NCBI RefSeq assembly: GCF_027286325.1
Contig: NZ_CP114588.1
Location: 620,001-684,000, forward strand
Direction: 5' to 3'
DNA length: 64,000 bases
DNA from: Salinivibrio kushneri
GTDB lineage: Bacteria; Pseudomonadota; Gammaproteobacteria; Enterobacterales; Vibrionaceae
Notes under the pieces: generated by a model
Told to the model about the DNA's origin: nothing
Databases searched by the model: none
Seen by the model: only the letters and a program-made list of their open reading frames with translations
In this document: piece after piece, positions 28,482 to 38,720 of the stretch
Layout of the letters: each line of letters opens with the position of its first letter
How positions within the stretch are numbered: position 1 is the stretch's first letter
Translations under genes and position numbers: made by a program

Positions 28482-29507
28482 ATGGTTTCGATTACTCTCG
28501 CTGAATTAGCGGATAAACTGGATGCACAGCTCCACGGAGATGGCGCTGTAACGATAACCTCGCTTGCAGGGATGAATTCAGCGGGAGAAGGGCAAATTAC
28601 CTTCTTATCCAGCCCTAAATATCGTAAAAATTTGGCACTATGCCGCGCCAGCGCCGTGATGCTCAAAGAAGGGGACTTGTCTTATTGTCAAGGCAATGCG
28701 CTGGTGGTGTCAGACCCGTATTTGGCTTATGCCAAAGTGGCGCAGATTCTTGACTCGACGCCTGCTTGTGCCACCGATATTGCCGCATCGGCGGTGGTGG
28801 CTGACGATGCAGTCTTGGGAGAAGGCGTTGCCATCGGCCCTAACGCGGTGATTGAATCTGGTGCGCTTATTGGCGATGGCGTGCAAATCGGCGCAGGGTG
28901 TTTTGTTGGCAAAGGGACAAAAGTAGGCGCGCGGACCAAGCTTTGGGCGAATGTCACGCTCTATCATGAGGTAGTGATAGGGCAAGATTGCTTGATTCAA
29001 GCGGGTACCGTGATTGGTGCGGACGGGTTCGGCTATGCCAATGATAAAGGCAAGTGGGTGAAAATCCCGCAGCTTGGTCGTGTAGTGATAGGTGATCGCG
29101 TTGAAATTGGCGCGTGCACCACCATTGACCGAGGCGCATTGGATGATACCGAAATTGCCGACGGGGTGATTATCGACAACCAGTGTCAGATTGCGCATAA
29201 TGTGTCGATCGGTGAGAACACGGCAATCGCCGGTGCAACCGTGATGGCAGGCAGCCTCAAAGTAGGCAAACACTGCATCATTGGTGGTGCCAGCGTGTTT
29301 AATGGCCATATGGAAATCACAGATAACGTGACCATCACGGGAATGGCGATGGTGATGCGGCCAATCACTGAGCCGGGCATGTATTCGTCCGGGATTCCGT
29401 TGCAGCCCAACCGCGAGTGGCGGAAGACTGCCGCGCGTGTACTCAAGATTGATGAGATGCACAAACGGCTCAAAGAGCTGGAAAATCAGCTCGAAAAACA
29501 AGATTAA
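28482..29507 (+). CDS. lpxD: UDP-3-O-(3-hydroxymyristoyl)glucosamine N-acyltransferase LpxD
   Basis: Third step of lipid A synthesis, which adds the N-linked hydroxyacyl chain. The protein has 341 residues, the same as E. coli. An N-terminal uridine-binding domain (about 1-100) precedes a left-handed beta helix made of hexapeptide repeats ([18 protein letters not shown]). The catalytic His lies in [20 protein letters not shown]-terminal helix ([14 protein letters not shown]) ends the protein. Ribosome site GAGGAG upstream. It follows skp by 14 bp. Confidence 0.97.
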   Translation: MVSITLAELADKLDAQLHGDGAVTITSLAGMNSAGEGQITFLSSPKYRKNLALCRASAVMLKEGDLSYCQGNALVVSDPYLAYAKVAQILDSTPACATDIAASAVVADDAVLGEGVAIGPNAVIESGALIGDGVQIGAGCFVGKGTKVGARTKLWANVTLYHEVVIGQDCLIQAGTVIGADGFGYANDKGKWVKIPQLGRVVIGDRVEIGACTTIDRGALDDTEIADGVIIDNQCQIAHNVSIGENTAIAGATVMAGSLKVGKHCIIGGASVFNGHMEITDNVTITGMAMVMRPITEPGMYSSGIPLQPNREWRKTAARVLKIDEMHKRLKELENQLEKQD

Positions 29508-29520
29508 CGCCGAGATGACA

Positions 29521-29548
29521 GGCCCGCCTTAGTAACGCGGGCCGTTTT
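29521..29548 (+). terminator. Hairpin between lpxD and fabZ
   Basis: GGCCCGC and GCGGGCC arms with a 9-base loop are followed by GTTTTGC. It is a weak terminator inside the operon and may tune the lpxD to fabZ ratio. Confidence 0.6.
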
Positions 29549-29590
29549 GCGTTAATGAAGTCAGTATTGGATTTGAACGGGAATACTACC

Positions 29591-30043
29591 TTGACTCGCG
29601 AAAACAAAGTTCTACACATCAACGAAATCAAAGAGCTGTTACCACACCGCTATCCTTTTTTGTTGATTGATCGCGTTATCGATTTTGAAGAAGGGCAATA
29701 CCTTCACGCGATTAAAAATATCACTGTCAATGAGCCTCAATTTACGGGTCATTTTCCGCAATTGCCGGTTTTCCCAGGCGTACTCATTTTAGAGGCAATG
29801 GCGCAGGCGACCGGCCTATTAGCATTTAAGACCTTCGGTAAGCCGAAAGACAACGAGCTATACTACTTTGCAAGCATTGATAATGCGAAATTCCGCCGTC
29901 CGGTCTCACCGGGTGACCAATTGGTGCTTGAGGTGGAATTTATTAAAGAGCGTCGAGGTATTGCGGCCTTTAATGGGGTGGCAAAAGTAGACGGTGAGGT
30001 TGTCTGCTCGGCGGAACTGAAGTGCGCAAGAAGAGAGATCTAA
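29591..30043 (+). CDS. fabZ: 3-hydroxyacyl-ACP dehydratase FabZ
   Basis: Dehydrates 3-hydroxyacyl-ACP in fatty acid elongation and competes with LpxA for hydroxymyristoyl-ACP. I chose the TTG at 29591, giving 150 residues, because [13 protein letters not shown] then lines up residue for residue with the Vibrio start. An ATG at 29555 gives 12 extra residues lying near the preceding hairpin. The catalytic His is in [14 protein letters not shown] and the Glu in [23 protein letters not shown] is the family start. It is 2 bp from lpxA. Confidence 0.95.
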   Translation: MTRENKVLHINEIKELLPHRYPFLLIDRVIDFEEGQYLHAIKNITVNEPQFTGHFPQLPVFPGVLILEAMAQATGLLAFKTFGKPKDNELYYFASIDNAKFRRPVSPGDQLVLEVEFIKERRGIAAFNGVAKVDGEVVCSAELKCARREI

Positions 30044-30045
30044 TT

Positions 30046-30834
30046 GTGATCCACGAAACGGCTTACATTCACCCCACTGCGGTTGTCGAAGACGGCGTCG
30101 TATTGGGCGAAAACGTAAAAATTGGCGCTTTTTCTTATATTGGCGAAGGGGTTGAAATCGGGACAGGCACCGAGGTGATGACCCACGTTGTGATCAAAGG
30201 TCCGACCCGTATCGGGACAGATAATCGCATTTATCAATTCGCTTCCATTGGTGAAGCGTGCCAAGACCTTAAATATGCTGGAGAGCCAACCACGCTCGAA
30301 ATCGGTGATCGTAACACCATTCGAGAAAGTGTCACCATGCACCGTGGTACCGTTCAAGATAAAGGCGAAACCAAAGTTGGCAGCGACAACTTGTTTATGA
30401 TTAATGCCCACGTCGCCCATGATTGTGTGGTCGGTAATCATTGTATTTTCGCCAACAACGCCACCTTAGCGGGCCACGTTCATGTCGATGATTATGCGAT
30501 TGTCGGTGGCATGTCAGCCATTCACCAGTTCTGCGTCATTGGCAGTCACGCGATGCTCGGTGGAGGGTCGATAGTCGTGCAAGATGTTCCTCCTTATGTG
30601 ATGGCGCAGGGGAATCACTGCGCGCCATTTGGCATCAACATTGAGGGGCTCAAACGCCGTGGCTTTGAAAAGTCATCTATCCGTGCAATTCGTTCGGTGT
30701 ATAAGAACATGTATCGCTCAGGTAAGACACTGGAAGAAGTGAAAAAAGAGCTGGCCGAGCAAGCGGAAAGCGAGCCGGCGCTAGCGCTGTTTATTGACTT
30801 TTTTGAGCGCTCGACGCGAGGCGTTATTCGTTAA
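30046..30834 (+). CDS. lpxA: UDP-N-acetylglucosamine acyltransferase LpxA
   Basis: First step of lipid A synthesis. From the GTG at 30046, with AAGAGAG upstream, the protein has 262 residues, the same as E. coli LpxA. A frame from 30022 overlaps fabZ and adds 8 unsupported residues. A left-handed beta helix of hexapeptide repeats fills residues 1-190. The catalytic His lies in [16 protein letters not shown]. The helical C-terminus ([20 protein letters not shown]) binds ACP. The stop overlaps the lpxB start by one base (TAATG). Confidence 0.96.
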   Translation: MIHETAYIHPTAVVEDGVVLGENVKIGAFSYIGEGVEIGTGTEVMTHVVIKGPTRIGTDNRIYQFASIGEACQDLKYAGEPTTLEIGDRNTIRESVTMHRGTVQDKGETKVGSDNLFMINAHVAHDCVVGNHCIFANNATLAGHVHVDDYAIVGGMSAIHQFCVIGSHAMLGGGSIVVQDVPPYVMAQGNHCAPFGINIEGLKRRGFEKSSIRAIRSVYKNMYRSGKTLEEVKKELAEQAESEPALALFIDFFERSTRGVIR

Positions 30835-31991
30835 TGTTACCCAGTAGTGAACGCCCATTACGAGTTGGAATTGTCGCCGGGGAAATCTCCGGCGATGTTT
30901 TAGGTGAAGGCCTGATAAAGGCGATGCGTGCCCAACACCCCCATGTTGAGTTTGTCGGTATTGGCGGCCCAAGAATGATGGCTCAAGGCTGTCACAGCCT
31001 ATTCGATATGGAAGAGCTGTCTGTCATGGGGCTGGTGGAAGTGCTAGGACGGCTGCCACGTTTGCTGAAAGTAAAAACAGAGTTGGTTAAGCATTTTACC
31101 GCCAATCCACCGGATGTCTTCATTGGTATCGATGCCCCAGATTTTAATCTACGTCTCGAGGCGTCGTTAAAACAAGCAGGGATAAAGACCGTCCATTATG
31201 TTAGCCCATCAGTGTGGGCATGGCGACAAAAGCGGATTTTTAAGATTGCCGCGGCGACGGATCTTGTTCTGGCCTTTTTGCCCTTCGAGAAAGCATTTTA
31301 CGATAGGTTTAATGTGCCTTGTGCGTTTGTCGGCCACACCATGGCCGATAGCATTCCGATGCAGGTGGACAAACTCGCGGCGCAGCGTGTCCTTGGGTTA
31401 GATAGCCAAAAACGTTGGTTAGCCGTGCTGCCTGGCAGCCGTGGTAGTGAAATGTCGATGTTAGCCCCGCCGTTTATACAAGCGTGTCAGCAACTGGCGG
31501 CGCGGTATCCGGATTTGGGATTTGTGGTGGCGCTTGTTAACGAAACTCGGCGACAGCAATTTGAACAGGCGTGGCAGGCCATGGCGCCTGAGCTTTCATT
31601 CACATTGATTGATGATACGGCGCGCCACGTGATTAGCGCCGCTGATTCGGTGCTGCTTGCCTCAGGAACAGTGGCATTAGAGTGCATGTTGCTTAAACGC
31701 CCGATGGTGGTGGGGTATAAAGTCAAGCCGGTTACAGCGTGGCTTGCTAAACGCTTGCTGAAAACAAAGTATGTTTCCTTACCCAACATTCTGGCTGATG
31801 CGCCTTTAGTGCCTGAACTGTTGCAAGACGAGTGTCAACCAGAGGCGTTAGCCGATGCGGTCAGCGCCCAACTCGATAGTGATAACCAGGCTTTGTTGGC
31901 CACCTTTACTGAGTTGCATCACACCATTCGCAAAGATGCGGATACATCTGCAGCCAATGCCGTACTAACGTTATTAGACAATCATGACTGA
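30834..31991 (+). CDS. lpxB: Lipid-A-disaccharide synthase LpxB
   Basis: GT19 glycosyltransferase that joins lipid X and UDP-diacylglucosamine. The protein has 385 residues (E. coli 382). [21 protein letters not shown] is the family start (in part [13 protein letters not shown]). [29 protein letters not shown] and [12 protein letters not shown] are conserved. [22 protein letters not shown] is the UDP-sugar site. It is coupled to lpxA by a 1-base overlap and overlaps rnhB by 8 bp. Confidence 0.97.
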   Translation: MLPSSERPLRVGIVAGEISGDVLGEGLIKAMRAQHPHVEFVGIGGPRMMAQGCHSLFDMEELSVMGLVEVLGRLPRLLKVKTELVKHFTANPPDVFIGIDAPDFNLRLEASLKQAGIKTVHYVSPSVWAWRQKRIFKIAAATDLVLAFLPFEKAFYDRFNVPCAFVGHTMADSIPMQVDKLAAQRVLGLDSQKRWLAVLPGSRGSEMSMLAPPFIQACQQLAARYPDLGFVVALVNETRRQQFEQAWQAMAPELSFTLIDDTARHVISAADSVLLASGTVALECMLLKRPMVVGYKVKPVTAWLAKRLLKTKYVSLPNILADAPLVPELLQDECQPEALADAVSAQLDSDNQALLATFTELHHTIRKDADTSAANAVLTLLDNHD

Positions 31992-32583
31992 ACACCCTTT
32001 TGAATACCCAGATGCAAAGCTCATTGCTGGTGTCGATGAAGTAGGCCGTGGGCCACTGGTCGGGGCCGTTGTCACAGCGGCAGTGATTTTAGACCCCGCG
32101 CAGCCTATTGCTGGCTTGACGGACTCAAAAAAACTGAGCGAGAAAAAGCGTCTTGCTTTGTATGATGAAATCAAACAAAAAGCCTTGGCGTGGGCCGTCG
32201 GGCGCGCCGAACCCGAAGAGATTGATTCGCTCAACATCTTACATGCCACCATGCTGGCGATGCAGCGCGCGGTTGATGGCTTGTCGGTCACGCCGGATTA
32301 TGCGTTAATTGATGGTAATCGGGTACCGTCATTATCGATGCCTGCTGAGGCTGTCGTGAAAGGTGACTTGCGGGTCGCAGAAATCAGTGCCGCCTCGATC
32401 CTTGCTAAGGTAGACCGCGACCATGAAATGGCTATGTTGGACGCGGCTTACCCGAACTATGGGTTTGCGCAACACAAAGGCTACCCCACCAAGGTCCACA
32501 TGGCAGCGTTGGCCGAGCATGGCGCATTACCTATGCACCGTAAAAGTTTTAAACCCGTTAAGCGCGCACTGGGCATTGACTAG
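31984..32583 (+). CDS. rnhB: Ribonuclease HII
   Basis: Removes ribonucleotides and RNA from RNA-DNA hybrids. The protein has 199 residues (E. coli 198). The DE pair lies in [20 protein letters not shown], another Asp in YALIDGN, and the last in [25 protein letters not shown] is the C-terminal signature. It overlaps the end of lpxB by 8 bp, and dnaE follows after 42 bp. Confidence 0.97.
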   Translation: MTEHPFEYPDAKLIAGVDEVGRGPLVGAVVTAAVILDPAQPIAGLTDSKKLSEKKRLALYDEIKQKALAWAVGRAEPEEIDSLNILHATMLAMQRAVDGLSVTPDYALIDGNRVPSLSMPAEAVVKGDLRVAEISAASILAKVDRDHEMAMLDAAYPNYGFAQHKGYPTKVHMAALAEHGALPMHRKSFKPVKRALGID

Positions 32584-32625
32584 TCGTGTGATCCCAGCCC
32601 TTATTACCGTTAAGTAACGAGCCGT

Positions 32626-35600
32626 ATGTCTGAGCCACGTTTTGTCCATTTACGTATTCACAGTGACTTTTCCATGGTTGATGGTTTGTCCAAGGTGCCG
32701 CCACTGGTAAAAAAAGTGGCGGAAATGGGCATGCCTGCCATGGCGCTTACTGACTTTAGCAACCTGTGTGGGTTGGTTAAGTTCTACAACACCGCAAACA
32801 ATGTCGGTGTGAAACCGATAATTGGCGCTGATTTCTTAGTGCAATCAGAGGCGTTTGGCGAGGAGCTTTGTCAGCTGACCTTGTTAGCAGCCGACAAAAC
32901 GGGCTATAAGAACCTGACCTTGCTGATCTCCAAGGCCTACTTACGTGGGCATGTTCAGCATCGCCCAGTCATCGATCAGCAGTGGCTGATGGAGCATGCA
33001 CAAGGATTGATTGTGTTATCCGGCGGCTGCCGTGGTGACTTGGGGAAAGCCTTGCTTAAAGGCAATCAAGCGCTGGCAAAAGAGTGTGCGCACTTTTACC
33101 AAACCTATTTTCCGGATGCGTATTACATGGAGCTGGTGCGCACCGGGCGCCAGGATGAAGAAGTCTATCTTCACTTTGCGGTCGATTTTGCCGCCGATCA
33201 TGACTTACCCGTGGTGGCGACCAATGAAGTGTGCTTCATTTCGTCTGAAGAGTTTGATGCGCATGAGATCCGGGTTGCGATTCACGATGGCTTTACTCTC
33301 GATGATCCTCGCCGTCCCAAGAAATACAGCGCTGAACAATATTTGCGTACCGAGCAAGAGATGTGTGATCTCTTCGCGGATATTCCCGAGGCGTTGACTA
33401 ATAGCGTCGAGATAGCCAAGCGTTGTAACGTTCCGGTGCGATTGGATGAGTACTTTTTGCCTAACTTCCCGACAGAGGGAATGGAAATTGACCAATACTT
33501 GGTCAAGCGCTCACAAGAAGGCTTGGAAGAGCGTCTTGCCTTTCTCTTTCCTGATGAAACGGAAAGAGCGCGCCGACGCCCCGACTATGATGCACGGCTA
33601 GAGCGCGAGCTTGGGGTTATCAACCAAATGGGGTTTCCCGGCTACTTTTTGATCGTGATGGAGTTTATCCAGTGGTCAAAAGACAATGATATCCCTGTCG
33701 GCCCAGGGCGCGGCTCAGGGGCCGGCTCTTTGGTGGCTTATGCGCTAAAAATTACCGACCTTGACCCACTCCAGTTTGATCTCCTCTTCGAGCGCTTTTT
33801 GAACCCCGAACGTGTCTCCATGCCCGACTTCGACGTCGACTTTTGCATGGATAAGCGTGATCTAGTGATCGATCACGTCGCTGAAATGTACGGGCGTGAT
33901 GCGGTATCGCAGATCATTACCTTCGGTACCATGGCCGCGAAAGCCGTTATCCGTGATGTGGGACGCGTGTTAGGGCACCCATATGGCTTTGTGGACCGGA
34001 TTTCAAAGCTGGTACCACCCGATCCTGGAATGACCCTCGAGAAAGCCTTTGACGCCGAGCCCCAGTTGGTTGAGGTGTACAACAGCGATGAAGAAGTCAA
34101 AGCGCTGATTGATATGGCGCGGATGCTCGAAGGGGTTACCCGAAATGCCGGTAAGCACGCGGGCGGGGTGGTGATATCACCCACCACGATTACCGATTTT
34201 TCTCCCCTTTATTGCGACAGTGAAGGGCATCATCCGGTGACCCAGTTCGATAAAAATGATGTGGAAACGGCCGGCCTGGTGAAGTTTGACTTCTTGGGTC
34301 TGCGGACGCTGACCATCATCGACTGGGCGCTGGGAATGATAAATCCGCGCTTACAGCGTCAAGGGAAAGATCCTATTGATATCGCCGCGATCCCGATGGC
34401 GGACCAAGCGTCATTTGAGATGCTGCGTAAGGCAGAGACGACCGCGGTATTCCAGCTTGAATCGCGTGGCATGAAAGAGCTGATTAAGCGCCTTCAGCCT
34501 GACTGCTTTGAAGATATGATCGCATTGGTGGCCTTGTTCCGGCCTGGTCCGTTGCAATCGGGGATGGTGGATAACTTTATCGACCGTAAGCATGGCCGTG
34601 AAATCGTGTCTTACCCAGATGAAAAGTGGCAACACGACTCATTAAAAGAAACGCTTGAGCCCACCTATGGCATCATTCTCTATCAAGAGCAGGTGATGCA
34701 AATTGCTCAGACGCTCGCAGGCTATACCTTGGGCGGGGCAGACTTGCTACGTCGTGCCATGGGTAAGAAAAAACCAGAAGAAATGGCCAAGCAGCGAGAC
34801 ATTTTTGAAAAAGGGGCGATTGCAAACGGCATCGATGGCGAACTTGCCATGCGGATCTTTGACTTGGTGGAAAAATTTGCCGGCTATGGTTTCAACAAAT
34901 CGCACTCCGCTGCTTACGCGCTGGTCTCATACCAAACACTGTGGTTAAAAGCCCACTATCCTGCTGAATTCATGGCGGCGGTGATGACCGCAGACATGGA
35001 TAACACCGATAAAGTCGTGGGACTGGTGGAAGAGTGTCGGCGCATGAAACTGACCGTTTTGCCGCCTGATGTTAATGCTGGATTGCATCATTTCACCGTT
35101 AATGAGAAAGGTGAAATTGTTTACGGCATTGGCGCGATAAAAGGCGTCGGCGAAGGCCCTATCGATACGATTGTTGCTGCGCGTGAGCAAGAGGGGTATT
35201 TCCGAGACTTGTTTGATTTTTGTGCTCGCATTGATACCAAAAAAGTCAATAAACGTGTGATTGAACGCCTAATCCGTGCCGGTGCCATGGATAAGTTGGG
35301 TCCTCACCGTGCCGCGATGATGGCCTCGGTTGATGAGGCTATCCGTGCTGCGAGCCAACATCATCAAGCGGAAGCCTACGGGCAAACCGATATGTTTGGG
35401 GTGTTGACTGATGCCCCTGAAGAAGTCGAGCATGCCTATGCACACGCTGACCCGTGGCCAGATAAAGTGTGGCTAGAAGGGGAGCGAGAAACGCTGGGCT
35501 TGTATTTGACCGGCCATCCGGTCAACAGCTATCGCAAAGAGTTAAAAAACTACATCACGTGGCGGCTAGAAGATGCCCATGCAACGAAGCGTGATGTGGT

Positions 35601-36105
35601 CTCGACGGTAGCAGGGTTGGTGATCGCTGCACGGGTAATGACCACCAAACGGGGCTCGCGTTTGGGGATCTTAACCCTCGATGATCGCTCGGGGCGCATG
35701 GAAGTGATGCTTTTTTCTGATGTACTCGACAAATATCTCGACTTGGTGGAGAAAGATCGGATTTTAGTGGTCTCAGGACAGGTCAGCTTTGATGACTTCA
35801 ACGGGGGGCTTAAAATGACCGCCCGTGAAGTGATGGACATCAGTCAGGCGCGGGAAAAATATGCGCGTTGTTTAGGGATTTCGATGACCTCGGATCAAGT
35901 CGATGCGCCCTTTTTTGAGCGATTTCATGATGCACTGGCACCCTACCGATCCGGTACAGTGCCTGTGAATCTTTACTATCAGCGCGACGATGCGCGCGCG
36001 CGGTTACGTTTAGGCGCAGAGTGGCGCGTAACGCCAACCGATGAATTAATCGACACCTTGAAAGGCTTGCTCGGCAACGAACAGGTCGAATTAGAGTTTA
36101 ACTAA
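32626..36105 (+). CDS. dnaE: DNA polymerase III alpha subunit
   Basis: Replicative polymerase catalytic subunit. The protein has 1159 residues (E. coli 1160). Domains in order are: PHP (1-270, starting [19 protein letters not shown]), the polymerase core with [29 protein letters not shown] palm (the MPDFDVDF motif carries the catalytic Asp pair), fingers ([19 protein letters not shown]), a helix-hairpin-helix region, an OB fold ([19 protein letters not shown]) and the tau-binding tail. The beta-clamp motif appears as QTDMFGVL near 920. It lies in the order rnhB-dnaE-accA, as in E. coli. Confidence 0.98.
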   Translation: MSEPRFVHLRIHSDFSMVDGLSKVPPLVKKVAEMGMPAMALTDFSNLCGLVKFYNTANNVGVKPIIGADFLVQSEAFGEELCQLTLLAADKTGYKNLTLLISKAYLRGHVQHRPVIDQQWLMEHAQGLIVLSGGCRGDLGKALLKGNQALAKECAHFYQTYFPDAYYMELVRTGRQDEEVYLHFAVDFAADHDLPVVATNEVCFISSEEFDAHEIRVAIHDGFTLDDPRRPKKYSAEQYLRTEQEMCDLFADIPEALTNSVEIAKRCNVPVRLDEYFLPNFPTEGMEIDQYLVKRSQEGLEERLAFLFPDETERARRRPDYDARLERELGVINQMGFPGYFLIVMEFIQWSKDNDIPVGPGRGSGAGSLVAYALKITDLDPLQFDLLFERFLNPERVSMPDFDVDFCMDKRDLVIDHVAEMYGRDAVSQIITFGTMAAKAVIRDVGRVLGHPYGFVDRISKLVPPDPGMTLEKAFDAEPQLVEVYNSDEEVKALIDMARMLEGVTRNAGKHAGGVVISPTTITDFSPLYCDSEGHHPVTQFDKNDVETAGLVKFDFLGLRTLTIIDWALGMINPRLQRQGKDPIDIAAIPMADQASFEMLRKAETTAVFQLESRGMKELIKRLQPDCFEDMIALVALFRPGPLQSGMVDNFIDRKHGREIVSYPDEKWQHDSLKETLEPTYGIILYQEQVMQIAQTLAGYTLGGADLLRRAMGKKKPEEMAKQRDIFEKGAIANGIDGELAMRIFDLVEKFAGYGFNKSHSAAYALVSYQTLWLKAHYPAEFMAAVMTADMDNTDKVVGLVEECRRMKLTVLPPDVNAGLHHFTVNEKGEIVYGIGAIKGVGEGPIDTIVAAREQEGYFRDLFDFCARIDTKKVNKRVIERLIRAGAMDKLGPHRAAMMASVDEAIRAASQHHQAEAYGQTDMFGVLTDAPEEVEHAYAHADPWPDKVWLEGERETLGLYLTGHPVNSYRKELKNYITWRLEDAHATKRDVVSTVAGLVIAARVMTTKRGSRLGILTLDDRSGRMEVMLFSDVLDKYLDLVEKDRILVVSGQVSFDDFNGGLKMTAREVMDISQAREKYARCLGISMTSDQVDAPFFERFHDALAPYRSGTVPVNLYYQRDDARARLRLGAEWRVTPTDELIDTLKGLLGNEQVELEFN

Positions 36106-36160
36106 GCCAGGCTGGTGACGTGTCGCGTACACTGGCGGTGACCAATAGGATTCTCTTGGT

Positions 36161-37120
36161 ATGAGTCTTAATTTTTTAGAGTTTGAACAACCTATCGCAG
36201 AACTAGAAGCCAAAATTGAGGCCCTTCGCGCTGTTTCCAAGCGGGGTGGAGAAGACGCGGTTAACTTAGATAAAGAGATTGAACAACTGGAAACAAAAAG
36301 CCTAGAGTTGACGCGAAAAATTTTTGGTGATTTAGGCGCGTGGCAGGTGGCACAACTTGCGCGTCATCCTCAACGCCCTTATACCTATGACTACCTGGAT
36401 CGTATTTTCCATGAGTTTGATGAATTGGCTGGCGACCGCGCCTATGCTGATGACAAAGCACTGGTAGGAGGAATGGCACGATTAGAAGGGCGTCCAGTGA
36501 TGGTGATTGGCCACCAAAAAGGGCGAGACACCAATGAAAAGGTCAAGCGTAACTTTGGTATGCCTAAGCCCGAGGGCTACCGCAAAGCACTGCGTCTGAT
36601 GAAAATGGCCGAGCGTTTTAATATGCCGGTGATTACCTTTATCGATACTGCAGGGGCTTACCCAGGGGTAGGTGCCGAGGAGCGAGGCCAATCAGAGGCG
36701 ATTGCCCGTAACCTCAAAGAAATGGCGGGCCTAACCGTACCCGTGATTTGTAATGTGGTCGGTGAAGGTGGTTCTGGTGGTGCGTTGGCGATTGGCGTGG
36801 GTGATTATGTCAATATGCTGCAGTACTCCACCTACTCGGTGATCTCCCCCGAAGGCTGTGCGTCTATTTTGTGGCGTGATGCTGCGAAAGCGCCGCAAGC
36901 TGCTGATGCAATGGGAATTACCGCGCCACGTCTAAAAGAACTTGGCTTGATTGATAGTGTGATCACTGAGCCTCTGGGAGGTGCACACCGCGACATTAAC
37001 GCGATGGCTGATAGCATTAAGCAAACACTGCTTACCCAGCTAAGCGATTTAGACAGTCTTGATACCGAAAGCTTGCGGGATCGCCGTTATCAGCGCTTGC
37101 TCAACTACGGTTACTGCTAA
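36161..37120 (+). CDS. accA: Acetyl-CoA carboxylase carboxyltransferase subunit alpha
   Basis: With AccD, transfers carboxyl from biotin to acetyl-CoA to make malonyl-CoA for fatty acid synthesis. The protein has 319 residues, the same as E. coli. It has the N-terminal helices [43 protein letters not shown] for CoA and biotin contacts, and [15 protein letters not shown] for the oxyanion hole. The end [18 protein letters not shown] is typical. A terminator follows. Confidence 0.98.
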   Translation: MSLNFLEFEQPIAELEAKIEALRAVSKRGGEDAVNLDKEIEQLETKSLELTRKIFGDLGAWQVAQLARHPQRPYTYDYLDRIFHEFDELAGDRAYADDKALVGGMARLEGRPVMVIGHQKGRDTNEKVKRNFGMPKPEGYRKALRLMKMAERFNMPVITFIDTAGAYPGVGAEERGQSEAIARNLKEMAGLTVPVICNVVGEGGSGGALAIGVGDYVNMLQYSTYSVISPEGCASILWRDAAKAPQAADAMGITAPRLKELGLIDSVITEPLGGAHRDINAMADSIKQTLLTQLSDLDSLDTESLRDRRYQRLLNYGYC

Positions 37121-37142
37121 TCGTGATGGAATGAGCTGCGAT

Positions 37143-37167
37143 AAAGGGCCTGCGGGCCCTTTTCTTT
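37143..37167 (+). terminator. Terminator after accA
   Basis: AAAGGGCC and GGCCCTTT arms with a 4-base loop are followed by TTCTTTT. It probably ends the long envelope/replication operon. Confidence 0.88.
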
Positions 37168-37209
37168 TATGTAAACGGCGGCAACAATGACAGATTATAT
37201 CAATGACGA

Positions 37210-38526
37210 ATGGCTATGCTTTACCATCAACTGAGTGACACATTAGCTCCACTGACGTCGGCACCGCGACAGGTGGTGTTGGCGCTGAGTGGCGGATTAG
37301 ATTCTCGCGTGTTGCTAGAATTATTAACCCAGTATCGCGACCAGCACCCCCAACATGATTACCTTGTGGTTCATGTTCATCACGGTTTGCATCCTGATGC
37401 AGATAAATGGGCTGAGCAGTGCCAGATGTGGGCGGACAATGCCGGATTTCGCTGCTGTATAGAAAGGGTGAGCTTGGATACGTCGCTGAGTGTGGAACAT
37501 GCGGCAAGACAAGCAAGATATCAGGCGATCGCGCACCTGCTTGAGCCCGATGGACTGGTGTTAACCGCCCAGCACAGTGATGATCAGGTTGAAACCTTTT
37601 TCCTCGCCCTGAAACGCGGCAGTGGTCTGGAAGGGTTAGCAGGGATGCCAGCCGTGCGACCTTTGGGTCAAGGCTATCTTGTGCGTCCCTTATTGACGCA
37701 ATCACGGGCGAGCCTTGAGGTGTATGCGCGCCAACATCAACTCGATTGGGTGGACGACCCGAGTAATCAAGACACCCGCTTTGATCGCAATTTTTTGCGC
37801 CACCAATGGTTACCGCAAGCGGATGCTCGTTGGCCAGGGTTTCGTAAAGCTGTTGAGCGAACTCAGCGCTTGTGTGGTGAACAAGCGTCGTTGTTGGCGC
37901 GACTGATAGAGCCGATGGTGACACAAGCGGAGACAGAAGCGGGCAGTCTGGCTATTACCGCATTACCACAAGACGATTTAGCACTCACGCAGGCCATGCT
38001 GCGCCATTGGCTAAAGCGTCACAGTATTACCTTAACGCAGGCCCAGTTACAGGCATTGCTCTCAGATGTCATCAACGCTAAACCGGATGCTAATCCAAGC
38101 TTGAGCGTTGGGGCGGTGAGCATTCGCCGCTTCCAGCAACAGCTTTATATCGTGATGCCTTATGCGGACTTATCCCAATGGCAGGGAACATTGACGTCAG
38201 AAAAGCCGCTAGCACTGCCAGATGGGCTAGGTACCTTATACTTACTGCCTTATTCATCGACAGCGCAAGGGCTCGCGCTGGGAGATCTCGCGTCGCAGGT
38301 ACTGCATGTACACTTTAACCCCCGTGGCTTATCGATTCATCCTGCTGGCCGACAAGGGCGGCGAAAGCTAAAAAAACTTTATCAAGAAGCCGGGATCCCC
38401 AGCTGGTTACGTCGACGCCAACCGATTATTTGCGATGGCGAGACAGTGGTGGCCATTGCCGATAGGTATGTTAGCCAGACCGCAAGCGGTAAACATTGGC
38501 GGCTTGTTTGGCAGCATGAGCCTTAA
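37210..38526 (+). CDS. tilS: tRNA(Ile)-lysidine synthase TilS
   Basis: Converts C34 of the CAU-anticodon tRNA-Ile to lysidine so that it reads AUA. The protein has 438 residues (E. coli 432). The PP-loop LALSGGLDSRVLLELL binds ATP. HHGLHPDADKWAEQC, HSDDQVETFFLALKRGSGLEGLAGM and VRPLL are the family core. C-terminal TilS domains follow (about 240-438; RQGRRKLKKLYQEAGIPSWLR). An in-frame TGA just upstream fixes the start at 37210 or the next ATG at 37216. Neither has a clear ribosome site. Confidence 0.95.
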   Translation: MAMLYHQLSDTLAPLTSAPRQVVLALSGGLDSRVLLELLTQYRDQHPQHDYLVVHVHHGLHPDADKWAEQCQMWADNAGFRCCIERVSLDTSLSVEHAARQARYQAIAHLLEPDGLVLTAQHSDDQVETFFLALKRGSGLEGLAGMPAVRPLGQGYLVRPLLTQSRASLEVYARQHQLDWVDDPSNQDTRFDRNFLRHQWLPQADARWPGFRKAVERTQRLCGEQASLLARLIEPMVTQAETEAGSLAITALPQDDLALTQAMLRHWLKRHSITLTQAQLQALLSDVINAKPDANPSLSVGAVSIRRFQQQLYIVMPYADLSQWQGTLTSEKPLALPDGLGTLYLLPYSSTAQGLALGDLASQVLHVHFNPRGLSIHPAGRQGRRKLKKLYQEAGIPSWLRRRQPIICDGETVVAIADRYVSQTASGKHWRLVWQHEP

Positions 38527-38660
38527 TCCCCCTGTCACGTAGTGGGTTCGCTCACTCAACATCGCTCGGTCACAAGGTGTTAGAGCAAACCTCGGGCTAA
38601 CTGGGTGAGAGTAGAACACTGAACTGGTGATGATTAATTGAGCAGTTAGGCTATCTTGTC

Positions 38661-38705
38661 TTGCTTAATCGTGACGAATTACTTAATGTACTAGTCTAAT
38701 GATAC
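38661..38705 (+). promoter_or_regulatory. Promoter with trp-operator-like site before the NSS transporter
   Basis: TTGCTT (38661-38666) and TAATGT (38684-38689) are separated by 17 bp. Overlapping the -10 and the start is GTACTAGTCTAATGATAC (38688-38705), which agrees with the TrpR operator GTACTAGTTAACTAGTAC at 13 of 18 positions, including a perfect left half. This suggests repression by TrpR with tryptophan. It is an inference from a single site. Confidence 0.45.
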
Positions 38706-38720
38706 ATAAGGTAAGCAGTA

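Noticed and set aside
28710..29501. 263-codon minus-strand frame antisense to lpxD
   Set aside because: It mirrors the hexapeptide repeat coding of lpxD. Its protein has no recognisable family and no ribosome site.
37187..37234. 15-codon mini-frame overlapping the tilS start
   Set aside because: It could be a coupling leader, but there is no clear ribosome site and no way to tell it from chance.
37214..37924. 236-codon minus-strand frame antisense to tilS
   Set aside because: tilS is certain on the plus strand, and the antisense protein resembles nothing I know.
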